In this document: positions 21,904 through 30,270 of the stretch, in pieces
Position numbering within the stretch: the first letter of the stretch is position 1
Layout of the letters: each line of letters starts with the position of its first letter
From: a virus
Reading direction: 5' to 3' (one strand)
Length of the DNA: 45,046 nt
Virus record (IMG/VR): IMGVR_UViG_3300030685_000041
Span: 1-45,046 of that record
Program-made: the position numbers and the translations under genes
The notes under the pieces: model-generated
What the model saw: the letters and a program-made list of their open reading frames with translations, nothing else
Database searches by the model: none
What the model was told of the DNA's origin: nothing

Positions 21904-21932
21904 CTTATACAAAAACATTATATTTTTCATAA

Positions 21933-23177
21933 GTGAAGATAATTAAATATACATATAAATTCAGGTTAAAGCCAACACTAGATCAAAAGGTATTATTGAA
22001 TAAGCATTTTGGCTCTGTTAGATGGACCTATAATTACTTTCTAAACCAACGAAAAACTGAATACCTTAATAACAAAAAATCATTAAACTATTACGACCAA
22101 GCAGCAGAACTAACCCAAATCAAAAAAGTTAATGAATGGCTGAAAGAAATTAATAGTCAAACATTACAATACTCTCTGAAATGTCTTGATATGGCTTACC
22201 AAGGTTTCTTTAATAAAAGAACCAAATTTCCTAATTTTAAGTCAAAACGAAACAAAAATTCATTTACTATACCACAAAATGTTAGATATGATGGAACTAA
22301 ATTAATTGTTCCAAAATTTCTTGATGGAATAGAAATGATAATGGAAAGACAAATTAAAGGCATTATAAAACATTGTAATATATCAAAAACTCCTACTGGA
22401 AAATACTTTGTATCAATTCTAACTGAACTTGAATATCAACCTGTTAGAAAGACAAACCAATCAGTAGGAATAGATTTAGGTATAAAAGACTTTTTAGTGT
22501 TATCTAATGGAACGAAAATCAAGAACCATAGATTTCTAAAACACTACGAAAGAATTTTAGCTGAAAATCAAAAATATCTATCAAGAAAAACCAAACAATC
22601 AAATCGTTACGAAAAACAACGACTAAAACTTGCTAGAATTTATGAGAAAGTTACCAATTCTAGAATGGATTTAATTCATAAAACAACTAATAATCTAATT
22701 CATAATTTTGATATTATTTATTTAGAAGATTTAAATATTAAAGGAATGAGTAAAAGGTGTAAGCCAAAGCAAGATGAAAATGGAAAGTATTTACCTAATA
22801 ATCAATCGGCAAAATCAGGATTAAATAAATCTATTTTAGATGTTGCTTGGGGAACTTTCATAGATACACTTGAATACAAAGCATTGTGGAATGACAAACA
22901 AGTTATTCATATTGATAGGTTCTTTCCATCTTCTAAAGCCTGTTCTAAATGTGGCTGGATTAATAATAATTTAACCTTGAAAGATAGAAATTGGATTTGT
23001 CCTAAATGTGGTGAAAAGCATGATAGAGATATAAATGCCGCAATCAATATCCTTAATGAAGGATATCGTAAAAATATATCAGATGGAACGTCTGATTACG
23101 AGCGTGGAGCAAAAATAAGACCAATTTCGACTGGCACAAGCAACGAAACGCTTAAAAAGAAGGAACTCGTTTCCTGA
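21933..23177 (+). CDS. tnpB: TnpB RNA-guided nuclease, copy 2
   Basis: A 414-residue protein starting at GTG; no in-frame ATG near it would keep the conserved N-terminal strand. The RuvC triad is D181 (GIDLGIK), E265 (LEDLN) and D366 (HDRDINAA). The zinc ribbon is C337-x2-C340...C356-x2-C359. Compared with copy 1 it has a longer insertion between RuvC II and the ribbon and a different C-terminus. The sequence and codon use differ clearly (fewer AT-only codons), so the two copies are separate acquisitions or an old duplication. No TnpA is adjacent. A hairpin directly follows the stop. Confidence 0.95.
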   Translation: MKIIKYTYKFRLKPTLDQKVLLNKHFGSVRWTYNYFLNQRKTEYLNNKKSLNYYDQAAELTQIKKVNEWLKEINSQTLQYSLKCLDMAYQGFFNKRTKFPNFKSKRNKNSFTIPQNVRYDGTKLIVPKFLDGIEMIMERQIKGIIKHCNISKTPTGKYFVSILTELEYQPVRKTNQSVGIDLGIKDFLVLSNGTKIKNHRFLKHYERILAENQKYLSRKTKQSNRYEKQRLKLARIYEKVTNSRMDLIHKTTNNLIHNFDIIYLEDLNIKGMSKRCKPKQDENGKYLPNNQSAKSGLNKSILDVAWGTFIDTLEYKALWNDKQVIHIDRFFPSSKACSKCGWINNNLTLKDRNWICPKCGEKHDRDINAAINILNEGYRKNISDGTSDYERGAKIRPISTGTSNETLKKKELVS

Positions 23178-23179
23178 AA

Positions 23180-23200
23180 CTAAAATATTTTATTTTAGTA
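23180..23200 (+). other. Hairpin at the 3' end of TnpB-2
   Basis: ACTAAAATA, loop TTT, TATTTTAGT: a perfect nine-base inverted repeat starting three bases after the stop. It could be a weak terminator, the sub-terminal hairpin of an IS200/IS605-type right end, or part of an omega-RNA. The copy-1 gene does not have the same sequence. Confidence 0.5.
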
Positions 23201-23265
23201 GTTCATTTAGCATACATTGAAATTATCAAAAGTTAATTAATTTTAATTTTTGAGTAATAAAAAAT

Positions 23266-23275
23266 TTTATATATA
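23266..23275 (+). promoter_or_regulatory. TTTATATATA box, four bases before the start codon
   Basis: The box ends only four bases before the ATG at 23280. If transcription starts 5-8 bases after the box, as for T4 late promoters, the message would be leaderless or nearly so. Confidence 0.5.
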
Positions 23276-23279
23276 GAAT

Positions 23280-25337
23280 ATGAAAATAACACAAGGAGTT
23301 TTAAAATATTGCAAAATTTATAATGTTACATTTGAAGATAAGTATTCCAATATAAAAACTATAAAATCAATTGAAAATTTCGATTCAAAATTTTCAAGTA
23401 ATTCAGGTACGTCTCAAACTTCTACTGTTTTATCCAATAATAATAGTTATTATAACGTAGTTGAAGAGAGCAATATAAATAATGGTCGAATATTATATAA
23501 TTGTGATGTTGAAAATGGCAGATTTTTAAATTCTACATTCTTATCATTAAATAATGCTAATCATATTACTGATGGATATTTTAGTGGCTGCACTTTTTCT
23601 GGTTATACTATCAATGGCGGGCAATTTTTTGATTGTACAATACATTCTGGATGTACTTGGAATAATGGACAATGGAACGATGGAACTTTCAATGTTAGTT
23701 GGACTGGTGGAGTTTGGAATAAAGGAATTTTTCCATTTTTAATTTGGCCCGCTGGTATTTTTAATGGCGGTATTTTTAAATTTCCATCTGTATGGATTAC
23801 AGGCGTTGCAAATGGCGGAATTTTTAGTGGAATAACTTGGAATCATGGTTTAGTTCGTAATGGAGATTTTCTTGATTGCACATTTATGAGTGGTTCTTTT
23901 AATAATGGAAATTTTAGTGATGGAACATTTATTGGTGGTATTTTTAATAATGGAAAAATGGATAATTCAGTTATTAGCGGAGGTATTTTTAATGATGGTA
24001 CAATTTCAAATTGTACAGTTAGTGGCAATACAGAAATTAATGGTGGTGATTTTTCAGATACAATTATAAATGATGGTAAAATTGTTAATATGAATGGTAC
24101 AAATTTAATTGTAAATTATGGCAAGTTCTATAATGGCACTTATGATACTATACAATTTATAACTGGAGATATATATAATGGTTTATATTTGAATTCATCT
24201 GGTATTACATCAGGTTTAACAATACATAATGGTACATTTAAGAAGAGTGCATTTTGGCTAACTAATATACATAATGGAAATTTTACAAATTGTTATTCAG
24301 AAAATGTAAAATGGGATTATGGTATTTATACTGAAGGCTCAATGATGTTTAATCTTCCTGGGAGTTATTGGAATGATGGCTATTGGAATGATGGCATATT
24401 TACTGCGATTGATCCTATAGTTAGTATTCTTTCAAATGTGCAATCAATTGATGCAATTACTACTACAACAACTGCTGCACCAACAACTACAACTACAACT
24501 ACGATAGCACCACATTATATTGGTGAAAAAGTCAGTACAAATGGCGTGATTTATGGCACTATTTTTTATCTATATTCTGGAGGTAAAAGCGGATTAATTT
24601 CTGCTAATGTAGATACCGCCACGATTACAGATCCAGATAGTTTTTGGGCTAGTGGCTCTGGTGGATATCAAAGCACAGGAGGACGCGGCACATCAATAGG
24701 AACTGGGCAAGCAAATAGTACTGCTATGCTAGCACAGCCTAAAACTAATGGGCATGTAATAAAATATTGTCATGACTTATCATTAGGGGGATTCACTGAT
24801 TGGTTTCTTGGTTCAAAATATGAGGTATTAGCACAATATTCAAATAGATCACTTATTGGCGGTTTTTCTAATAACGGATATTGGTCAAGTACAGAATCTA
24901 ATTATGATCATAGTATTGCTATTAACTTTGGAAATGGAGTTGCAGATACGTGGTTAAAACATGATCATTTTTATGTTCGTGCAATTCGCTTTTTTGATGA
25001 TACAATTGGAACATATACAAATGTTATAATTGATAATACTTCAAACGATATAATAATAAACGATGTACAAATTGGCAATTCTTCTATTTTTGGTGTTATT
25101 TTTCCTATATCTACTGGTTCACATTACGTAGGAACTACTACATTAAATTCTGAACTAACTACATTGATGATAAATTTTTCTAATATAACAGATAATAATC
25201 AAAGTATAAGTGTAAATATTAACTCTGTAAATTATTGTTATAATATGCCACATTCACCTATAATATCAATTCCTATAAATTTTATTAAAGGTCAAAATAT
25301 TAATATAAGTGCTATTAATGCTAATTGTGTGTTTTAA
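23280..25337 (+). CDS. Large tail-fibre/adhesin: repeat solenoid, Thr linker, DUF1566-like C-type-lectin domain
   Basis: A 685-residue protein. Residues about 60-375 are a run of short repeats, N-G-G-x-F, W-N-x-G-x-W, G-G-I-F-N-N-G, typical of a beta-solenoid shaft. A Thr-rich linker follows (about 395-412). Residues about 415-575 carry D-W-F-L-G-S-K-Y-E, Y-W-S-S-T-E and Y-V-R-A-I-R-F, the signature of the DUF1566 family, which has a C-type-lectin/FGE-like fold used in phage receptor binding. The last ~100 residues are another beta domain. It is the best candidate in the window for host recognition. No diversity-generating template repeat or reverse transcriptase was seen. Confidence 0.8.
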   Translation: MKITQGVLKYCKIYNVTFEDKYSNIKTIKSIENFDSKFSSNSGTSQTSTVLSNNNSYYNVVEESNINNGRILYNCDVENGRFLNSTFLSLNNANHITDGYFSGCTFSGYTINGGQFFDCTIHSGCTWNNGQWNDGTFNVSWTGGVWNKGIFPFLIWPAGIFNGGIFKFPSVWITGVANGGIFSGITWNHGLVRNGDFLDCTFMSGSFNNGNFSDGTFIGGIFNNGKMDNSVISGGIFNDGTISNCTVSGNTEINGGDFSDTIINDGKIVNMNGTNLIVNYGKFYNGTYDTIQFITGDIYNGLYLNSSGITSGLTIHNGTFKKSAFWLTNIHNGNFTNCYSENVKWDYGIYTEGSMMFNLPGSYWNDGYWNDGIFTAIDPIVSILSNVQSIDAITTTTTAAPTTTTTTTIAPHYIGEKVSTNGVIYGTIFYLYSGGKSGLISANVDTATITDPDSFWASGSGGYQSTGGRGTSIGTGQANSTAMLAQPKTNGHVIKYCHDLSLGGFTDWFLGSKYEVLAQYSNRSLIGGFSNNGYWSSTESNYDHSIAINFGNGVADTWLKHDHFYVRAIRFFDDTIGTYTNVIIDNTSNDIIINDVQIGNSSIFGVIFPISTGSHYVGTTTLNSELTTLMINFSNITDNNQSISVNINSVNYCYNMPHSPIISIPINFIKGQNINISAINANCVF

Positions 25338-25353
25338 AAAATAAAAATAAAAA

Positions 25354-25770
25354 ATGACAGGAGTAACAATTAAAGAAGAAATTTTATCTGATAATAGTAG
25401 ATTATATACAATTGTTGATGGATCTAGCTGTAAATTTGCGTCGTTTAATTGGTATTTATTATCTGGTACAACAGTTACATTAGTAAGTACTGATAGTACG
25501 TACCTTCTTAAAGCAGTTGATGTTTCAGCACATATAGGTGATAAATTGAGAGTTATGGTAAATCAATATTCTGAAACATATTGGAATGGTGGTGAATTTT
25601 ATGGCGGCAATTTCAGTGGTAATTTTGGTGGTGGGACATTTCATTATGGACAATTAAACGAATGTTTTTATATTAAACAAGAAATTAAACCAAAGCCATT
25701 TATTGAATATATTAATAAACCAACTGGACCCCAGAGTATAAAATCAGTAAATACTTCTAGTTTACTCTAA
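25354..25770 (+). CDS. Short fibre-like protein with Gly/Phe repeat
   Basis: A 138-residue protein just after the large fibre. The N-terminal beta domain (residues 1-70) is followed by Y-W-N-G-G-E-F-Y-G-G-N-F-S-G-N-F-G-G-G-T-F, the same repeat type as the solenoid of the upstream fibre. The C-terminus is Lys/Pro-rich. It may be a fibre-tip accessory or a chaperone-like partner, or a fragment derived from the larger gene by duplication. Confidence 0.7.
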   Translation: MTGVTIKEEILSDNSRLYTIVDGSSCKFASFNWYLLSGTTVTLVSTDSTYLLKAVDVSAHIGDKLRVMVNQYSETYWNGGEFYGGNFSGNFGGGTFHYGQLNECFYIKQEIKPKPFIEYINKPTGPQSIKSVNTSSLL

Positions 25771-25801
25771 TTAATTATTAAACTTATTTGTCATTATTTC
25801 A

Positions 25802-25809
25802 TATAAATA
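25802..25809 (+). promoter_or_regulatory. TATAAATA, T4-type late promoter match
   Basis: An exact T4 late-promoter octamer 13 bases before the ATG at 25823 of the spanin-like gene. AT richness makes chance matches possible, but the position fits. Confidence 0.4.
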
Positions 25810-25822
25810 AGAAAAAAATCTT

Positions 25823-26632
25823 ATGAAAAATATAGTTACGTTTATTAAAAAGTATTATGTCTTTTTATTATTTATTTTAGTGATTGCTTTATCTGTATTT
25901 TTATTCAGAACATTATCAACACTTAAGCAAGAACGTGCAGATAGAAAATTTGAGCAAAAAATTGAAGCTCAAAATTTAAGTGCATTAAAAGATAGTATTA
26001 CAACAGAATATGATAAAAAATTAAAAGCATATGTTTCTACTAGTGACAATTTTGTTGTTAATAAATTATCAGATTTGGAGAAATATAATAAATCTTTAAC
26101 TGATGAATTAAAAAAGATGAAGGGTGATATTTTATCAGTTATTGAATCCAAAATTCAAGCTGATCTTGGTGGAATTACAACTAAAAATGATTCTATTGTA
26201 GTATTAGATGAAAAAACAAATCATTATGGATTAAAATTTAATAGTCCATATTCAGATGCTGGATTTCAACAAAAATTGATAGGTATGAGTAAATTTTATG
26301 TTATTCCAAATGAGACAACAAAAAAATGGACTATAACACCTGATGCAACTATTTTTAGTACAAATTTAACTTCAATTGCTATAACTTATGGATTTGAAGA
26401 CTTAAAAGATAAATATAAAGTCTTTGCTTATACAAAATCTGATAAAATTAAAATAACTGATATAACTGGCGGATATTTTATTGATAAGCAAATAGTTAAA
26501 CCAATAAAGAATAAAAAATGGGGAATTGGTCCTCAAATTGGATATGGTATGAGCACTAATTCTAACTTAACTAATCCATCATTTGGATGGAATATTGGCA
26601 TCGGTGTTCATTATGATATATTAAAATGGTAA
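25823..26632 (+). CDS. Putative spanin-like protein: N-terminal membrane anchor, coiled coil, outer-membrane-type C-terminus
   Basis: A 269-residue protein. A basic N-terminus and one membrane helix (about residues 11-31) are followed by a Lys/Glu-rich coiled coil (about 35-115) and a beta domain. The protein ends W-G-I-G-P-Q-I-G-Y-G...W-N-I-G-I-G-V-H-Y-D-I-L-K-W, an alternating, aromatic-terminated pattern like outer-membrane strands. This inner-membrane-to-outer-membrane layout is what a lysis spanin of a Gram-negative phage needs, and similar proteins occur near lysis genes in Bacteroidetes phages. No endolysin or holin is adjacent here, so the call is tentative. Confidence 0.5.
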   Translation: MKNIVTFIKKYYVFLLFILVIALSVFLFRTLSTLKQERADRKFEQKIEAQNLSALKDSITTEYDKKLKAYVSTSDNFVVNKLSDLEKYNKSLTDELKKMKGDILSVIESKIQADLGGITTKNDSIVVLDEKTNHYGLKFNSPYSDAGFQQKLIGMSKFYVIPNETTKKWTITPDATIFSTNLTSIAITYGFEDLKDKYKVFAYTKSDKIKITDITGGYFIDKQIVKPIKNKKWGIGPQIGYGMSTNSNLTNPSFGWNIGIGVHYDILKW

Positions 26633-26647
26633 AATAAAATAAAAAAT

Positions 26648-26854
26648 ATGATTAAAATTAACATTAGTTATTGGCTAGGTAGTTCACAATTTAAAAATTT
26701 GAAGTATAAACATGATGATGAGATTAAATATACTTTAGATAAGCAAACAGAAATTATTAATGAATTGATTAATAAAGGGCTTAATGTTATGATTAGACCG
26801 TTTCCACATCATTTGATGATTTATATTGATGATAAAGGATTTCAAAAAAGGTAA
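26648..26854 (+). CDS. Hypothetical small protein
   Basis: A 68-residue protein with a beta start (I-K-I-N-I-S-Y-W-L-G), a helix (T-E-I-I-N-E-L-I-N-K-G) and a final beta hairpin (L-M-I-Y-I-D-D-K-G). No family is recognised. It is the first of three short genes following the spanin-like gene in the same direction with small gaps. Confidence 0.65.
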   Translation: MIKINISYWLGSSQFKNLKYKHDDEIKYTLDKQTEIINELINKGLNVMIRPFPHHLMIYIDDKGFQKR

Positions 26855-26878
26855 AAAAATTAAAAAAATTAAAATATT

Positions 26879-27145
26879 ATGAGTGATAGTGGTAGATATT
26901 ATGTTACTGATATTGAATCAGGTAGGAAATTTTGTGTAGAGCCAATAGGTGTTAGCCATCCTGAATGGGGTGATGTTGATCCTGTAACTAAAAAAATGAC
27001 TGGTTCTTATGGCGAAAAACATAAAGGATGCATTGATGAAAGTGAATCTATTATTACTGAAGAAAATGGATTTAAAAACATTGTTACATTACCTGCAGGT
27101 GAATCACCTGATAGTTATATTAATAATTTGTTAAAAAGAAAATAA
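26879..27145 (+). CDS. Hypothetical small protein
   Basis: An 88-residue protein of unknown function. It carries Y-Y-V-T-D-I-E-S-G-R-K-F, G-V-S-H-P-E-W-G-D-V-D-P and Y-G-E-K-H-K-G-C-I, a pattern of conserved-looking Gly, His and Cys that suggests a folded domain. It lies five bases upstream of the next gene. Confidence 0.7.
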   Translation: MSDSGRYYVTDIESGRKFCVEPIGVSHPEWGDVDPVTKKMTGSYGEKHKGCIDESESIITEENGFKNIVTLPAGESPDSYINNLLKRK

Positions 27146-27150
27146 AAATT

Positions 27151-27621
27151 ATGTCAGAAGAAGTTAATTGGAATATAATGGGTGATAATAGAGAAATAAG
27201 AGTATTTACAATACCTGTTGGTAATTTAGATCGTAAAGAATCTGAAAAACTAATTCAAGAAATAATGAACAAATATAAAGAATATTCATATGGTGATTAT
27301 TGGCCTTCAATTAAAGAAGAAAATATTGTAGACAATCATTTTGGAAATGATGGAAAAGATTTGGATGCAGATTATCATTATATAACTAAAGAAGAAATTT
27401 GGAATGAATTAACTGATGGCGAAAAAAAAGAAAGACAATTATCTAAAGAAGAGCAAGATGAAATTTTCAAAAAAACTGGATTTGTTGATTGGAATCAATA
27501 TGATTTAGATTATCTTGTTGAATATTTAGAAAATAAATGGAAATATAATAGTTCTGGTGAGGCTCTTGCAATATTCAAATTGATTGATTTTTATAAAACA
27601 CATATAGAAAAATATAAATGA
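27151..27621 (+). CDS. Hypothetical acidic protein
   Basis: A 156-residue protein. The first 40 residues (I-R-V-F-T-I-P-V-G-N-L-D-R-K-E-S-E-K-L-I) look like a portal-vertex or gp20-region small ORF seen in many phages, but the match is only by shape. The rest is Glu/Lys-rich and helical. It is convergent with the minus-strand gene ending at 27717. Confidence 0.65.
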   Translation: MSEEVNWNIMGDNREIRVFTIPVGNLDRKESEKLIQEIMNKYKEYSYGDYWPSIKEENIVDNHFGNDGKDLDADYHYITKEEIWNELTDGEKKERQLSKEEQDEIFKKTGFVDWNQYDLDYLVEYLENKWKYNSSGEALAIFKLIDFYKTHIEKYK

Positions 27622-27642
27622 AAAGTTGAGAAAGTATAATAT

Positions 27643-27672
27643 ATGAAAATTCTATAATTTTTAAATTTTCAT
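27643..27672. terminator. Weak terminator-like hairpin
   Basis: ATGAAAATT (27643-27651) with AATTTTCAT (27664-27672), between convergent genes. The stem is all-AT but for one G-C pair, so terminator activity is uncertain. Confidence 0.3.
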
Positions 27673-27716
27673 TAATTAAAAAGATTAGGAAAGAAAAACT
27701 TGAAAAAATAAACAAA

Positions 27717-28007
27717 TTAGTGAATTAATTTTTCTAATTTTATCTTTCTTATAAATCTAATTCTTTTTTCTTTATCATATGCTATTTCTTGCAGCATTGA
27801 TGATGTCATATCTGGTATTGTGCATTTTCTTTTATATTTACCACGATTTATTCTTTCAATAAATTCACAATTTATTAACATATTAATATAATTATCTATT
27901 GTTGACCCTCCTTTATCAATAATTTTCCTTTCAATTATTTCATTAGAATTTATATAATTTCTAATTATTTCCCATTTGCTTATATTTTCAGGATAATTTA
28001 TTTTCAT
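27717..28007 (-). CDS. Winged-helix-like small protein
   Basis: A 96-residue protein. The centre reads like a winged helix: a helix (S-T-I-D-N-Y-I-N-M-L-I-N) followed by a basic wing (C-E-F-I-E-R-I-N-R-G-K-Y-K-R-K), with a basic C-terminal helix. It is in the same frame as the intein-like ORF immediately upstream and separated from it only by a TAG and one further codon, so its ATG may be a re-initiation site. A DNA-binding role is possible. Confidence 0.6.
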   Translation of the reverse strand: MKINYPENISKWEIIRNYINSNEIIERKIIDKGGSTIDNYINMLINCEFIERINRGKYKRKCTIPDMTSSMLQEIAYDKEKRIRFIRKIKLEKLIH

Positions 28008-28010
28008 TAT

Positions 28011-29038
28011 CTAATTTGCAGTTATAAACATTTTTCCGTTTCTTCTAGCAATCCAAGTATTATATTTCTCCATTATTGGTGACCACATTACACCATCATA
28101 ATATCCTTTTTGTATAATTGAATCTTTTGAATTTCTTAATAGTTTATGTGTTGATTCTGTTAATTGTGTATAATTAGCATAATTTTTAGAGAATATTCTA
28201 TCTGCTGTATATCCAGCTAAAATACTTAATATTTGAGTTCTATCGTGAAAATCTTCATATTTTCCTCTTATAGCAAAAGATTTTGATGACCTTATACTAC
28301 CATCACCATCTATAATTCCTTCTATTATTTTTTTTAATGTTTTTAAATTTAAATTAAACATATTAAAATTAATTTTTTTATCTGGAATCAATTTTAAGAA
28401 AATATCTTTATATTTACTTCCAATTCTTATATCAATAACATCACAAATTTGAATATCAGTATAATCATAAATATCAATTTTTTTCACAGATACTAGAGTG
28501 TCTTTATTTTTTTTTTATCACCATTATATCTATAGTATCGTTTTCTTTTACTATAAGTATATCCAATTTTTAAATTATTTAAACTATTTAAAATTTTATC
28601 AACAACATCATCATTCTTTGTATAATTTTGAGTAATTCCAATTCCATATTTAACAATGTGACCATCTGTTATAATAATGCCTAACAAATATGCTAAATTT
28701 TCATCTATATTTTCAAAATTAGCAGTTCTTTTACAAGATGTTAAAATTTTATCATATTGTTTTAAATTTTCTGACTCACATATTTTTATTTTTCCATTAT
28801 AATCTTCTATAACCATTTTATGACTTGGTGTTGAGATCATTGAAATTCTTCTACTATCAATAAATATAATAGGTCCATTATAATTATCTATTTTTATATT
28901 TTTTATTTTATCCCAAATTAAAAAATTTTCAATTATATCGTAAGATAATACAAAATCGCCAATTATTAGTTCATTAAATTTTTTCCAACCATTTATAGTT
29001 AAACATTCAGTGTCTATATCTACGTAACTATTTTCCAC
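28011..29038 (-). pseudogene. Intein-derived Hint/LAGLIDADG endonuclease, split by a frameshift in a ten-A run
   Basis: Two open frames (29038-28493 and 28487-28011) join into one protein of about 345 residues if one base is added in the A10 run (minus strand, 28516-28507); the second frame is open straight through the join. The first part has an intein N-terminal Hint segment: D-T-E-C-L-T-x-x-G-W, G-D-F-V-L-S-Y-D, and T-P-S-H at 70-73 (block B). It also has LAGLIDADG motif 1 (L-L-G-I-I-I-T-D-G). The second part has motif 2 (I-I-E-G-I-I-D-G-D-G) and a canonical intein C-terminus, W-I-A-R-R-N-G-K-M-F-I-T-A-N. The final Asn is followed at once by TAG, so there is no C-extein. The start is GTG, overlapping the methyltransferase stop. 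It is a free-standing intein relic or homing endonuclease. The frameshift may be real, a sequencing error, or bypassed by slippage. Confidence 0.75.
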
Positions 29039-29858
29039 TATTCAATAATTTTTCTTGTTTTCTTCTCTTTCGCTCTTGGTAAGTTATACCCTTGATAACA
29101 TGTTTATCAATCTCTTTTTGATATTTCTCTAAATAATCATTTGAATTTTCCAATCTATTTTTAGCCATATCAAGATAATTGGCTGAAATATCAATACCGA
29201 CATAATTGCAACCAAAAATTTTGCAACACACTGGAACAGTGCCTGACCCGCAATAAGGATCCAAAACAATTTTATCTTTATCATCATCAAATATAGAATA
29301 TATAATTCTTGTTGGTATATCTAAAGAAAAAGGCGCTGGATGTGGATTATTATTTTCTGGCATTATATCCCAAATAGCCATCATATTTGCATGTTTTGGA
29401 AGTAATTCCTTGCCTATTTTAGAATGATTTGGCTTATATAGCCAGTATATCCGTTCATCTGCTTGCCAGAACCTCCAACCTCTTAAATTACCTGTTATTT
29501 TTCTATTCCAAACAATTTCTTGTTTAATCATCCATTGTGTTTTATGAAGCCAAAGTATTGGATGAATCATATTTCCATTTACCCATCGACATTTATGATT
29601 ATAAAAAAAAGATCCACCTGGTTTTATAGTTCTATATATTTCGTTTAGAACCTTTATTTGATTTTCTTGATAGATATCTTCTGGTATATTATCATCATAA
29701 GTATCATATTCAACTTTTTTAATTAGTGCGCCACTATTATTCTTCTTATTATATACTGGACTCGTAATTCCAAGATCAAAATAATCAGAATCAATTTTTT
29801 GTAAAGTTTGTAGTGTATCACCTAATATTAATTCGTTTATTGGCCTCATAAAATTCAT
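29028..29858 (-). CDS. DNA adenine/cytosine-N4 methyltransferase
   Basis: A 276-residue protein. It starts near G-D-T-L-Q-T-L, then S-P-V-Y-N at 33-37 (motif IV, usually S/D-P-P-Y), then W-N-R-K and, near the C-terminus, L-D-P-Y-C-G-S-G-T at 199-207 (motif I, SAM binding) followed by G-I-D-I. This order (IV before I) is that of beta-class N4/N6 amino-methyltransferases. It transfers methyl from SAM to the exocyclic amine in DNA and probably protects phage DNA. Val in place of the first motif IV Pro-adjacent residue is unusual but tolerated in the class. The enzyme appears complete and is not itself interrupted by the intein-like gene behind it. Confidence 0.88.
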   Translation of the reverse strand: MNFMRPINELILGDTLQTLQKIDSDYFDLGITSPVYNKKNNSGALIKKVEYDTYDDNIPEDIYQENQIKVLNEIYRTIKPGGSFFYNHKCRWVNGNMIHPILWLHKTQWMIKQEIVWNRKITGNLRGWRFWQADERIYWLYKPNHSKIGKELLPKHANMMAIWDIMPENNNPHPAPFSLDIPTRIIYSIFDDDKDKIVLDPYCGSGTVPVCCKIFGCNYVGIDISANYLDMAKNRLENSNDYLEKYQKEIDKHVIKGITYQERKRRKQEKLLNSGK

Positions 29859-29880
29859 TTATTTTTGTAATTCAAAAAAT

Positions 29881-29896
29881 ATACCTGTTCAGGTAT
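29881..29896. promoter_or_regulatory. Palindrome ATACCTGTTCAGGTAT
   Basis: Seven-base arms around TT, in the 83-base gap upstream of the methyltransferase. A related half-palindrome, TATACC...GGGTATA, lies at 29943-29959 in the end of the neighbouring gene. It may be an operator or a small terminator; no T-run follows. Confidence 0.35.
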
Positions 29897-29941
29897 AGTC
29901 ATTTTGTTAAAGTATTAATTATTAATTATTTTTCTAAATTT

Positions 29942-30226
29942 CTATACCTTATCGGGTATAAATTCTGAAATTTTTTGTAATTTTGATTTTCTCAAATAAA
30001 TATTCAATCTATAATCTAAATATTCTTTGAGCTTTGGATAGTAACTCATATTTGAAATATTGAAACTCATACCACTTGATATACTTATCCATTTATCTCT
30101 ATCTTTATAGAACGTGCCAGTACAATATTTGTCTAATTTTAATAAATGTTCTAATTCTGATTCTGTGCCGTGATTATAAAAATCTATCTCATAATACCCC
30201 CAACTATTTATTTCAAACTTTGCCAT
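29942..30226 (-). CDS. Hypothetical small protein
   Basis: A 94-residue protein with a beta start (F-E-I-N-S-W-G-Y-Y-E-I-D-F-Y-N), a short helix, and a Tyr/Lys-rich C-terminal helix. No family is recognised. The start is well separated from the adhesin gene upstream. Confidence 0.65.
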   Translation of the reverse strand: MAKFEINSWGYYEIDFYNHGTESELEHLLKLDKYCTGTFYKDRDKWISISSGMSFNISNMSYYPKLKEYLDYRLNIYLRKSKLQKISEFIPDKV

Positions 30227-30270
30227 AAATAATTTAGATAAAAATATAGATTAAGTTTAATAAAAATTAA

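Noticed and set aside
24500-25000. Possible diversity-generating retroelement target in the DUF1566 domain
   Set aside because: No second near-copy (template repeat) and no reverse transcriptase were seen in the window; the polymerase-like gene at 8815 has family-A motifs, and the domain is not at the protein C-terminus.
28008-28013. Winged-helix ORF as the C-extein of the intein-like protein
   Set aside because: It is in frame but separated by TAG, and neither the TAG nor the following Ile supplies the Ser/Thr/Cys needed for splicing; read-through would still not give a +1 nucleophile.
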